A stretch of 64,000 bases of DNA from Varanus komodoensis (lineage: Eukaryota > Chordata > Lepidosauria > Squamata > Varanidae), in NCBI RefSeq assembly GCF_004798865.1, contig NW_025335941.1:1501444-1565443 (forward strand). Reading direction: 5' to 3'. The translations under genes and the position numbers were made by a program. Shown in pieces: positions 63,808-64,000 of this stretch. Position 1 is the stretch's first letter; the number at the start of each line of letters is the position of its first letter. Under the pieces are notes generated by a model. That model had not been told where the DNA came from. It worked only from the letters and a program-made list of their open reading frames with translations, and ran no database searches.

Positions 63808-64000
63808 GTAAGTCTTTTTTTTTCTTATCATTGCTTGTTATTTGTTATGGTAATTGCAATATATGAAGCACAAGCATAACATGCAAAATAATTAAAGGTG
63901 CAATCTTATGTATTTTTAGACAGAAAAAGGTAGTACAACTCCCAGCATTGCTTGCTTGGCTGTGGTATGATAGCAGTATTAGGATGTTTTCTGTCCGCTT
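63808..64000 (+). other. PHEX: PHEX intron 13, first 193 bases
   Basis: Begins with the strong donor GTAAGT followed by a T run. Contains the start of a GTGCAATCTTATG foldback-type remnant from 63898. No coding sequence. Confidence 0.85.

Overview
The window is vertebrate nuclear DNA: AT-leaning, intron-rich and full of decayed transposons, with no bacterial or viral gene organisation. It most likely comes from a squamate reptile (lizard or snake). The evidence is the mix of a BovB (RTE-clade) LINE, several L2-clade LINEs of different ages, CR1-type LINE 3' ends, tRNA-type SINEs and small foldback elements. The protein-coding exons are reptile-like orthologues of a human gene. I cannot name the species.

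The only host gene I can support is PHEX, on the + strand. PHEX is an M13-family (neprilysin-like) type II membrane zinc endopeptidase of bone and tooth cells that restrains FGF23 and phosphate wasting. Eleven internal exons are present at 464-625, 31641-31727, 32208-32434, 33562-33630, 34955-35071, 39200-39283, 39575-39720, 42979-43072, 46028-46156, 50455-50556 and 63730-63807. They correspond to exons 3-13 of 22 in the human gene. Each has AG/GT borders and phases that join without a break into 1295 coding bases. That is the same total as human c.188-1482 as I recall it, so no codon has been gained or lost. Six N-glycosylation sequons and the early ectodomain cysteines are kept. Exons 1-2 (cytoplasmic tail and membrane anchor) and exons 14-22 (zinc site) lie outside the window.

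Layout: 1-463 is the end of intron 2. 626-31640 is a 31-kb intron 3, the main transposon reservoir. It holds a CR1 fragment, a hAT-like remnant, a BovB 5' half with an open endonuclease frame, three L2 copies (one nearly whole in its reverse-transcriptase region), SINEs and a SINE-like insert with a 14-bp target-site duplication. 31641-50556 packs exons 4-12 with introns of 0.3-4.3 kb, one carrying a minus-strand L2. 50557-63729 is a 13-kb intron 12 with an old L2 copy, a young L2 tail and foldback repeats. The window ends 193 bases into intron 13.

I found no second host gene, RNA gene, CRISPR array or convincing new system. The most useful oddities are the BovB copy that kept its 5' end but lost its 3' half, two families of foldback elements with many copies, a CpG-rich patch in intron 10, a perfect 13-bp hairpin in intron 11, and a weak MS4A-like reading frame at the left edge.
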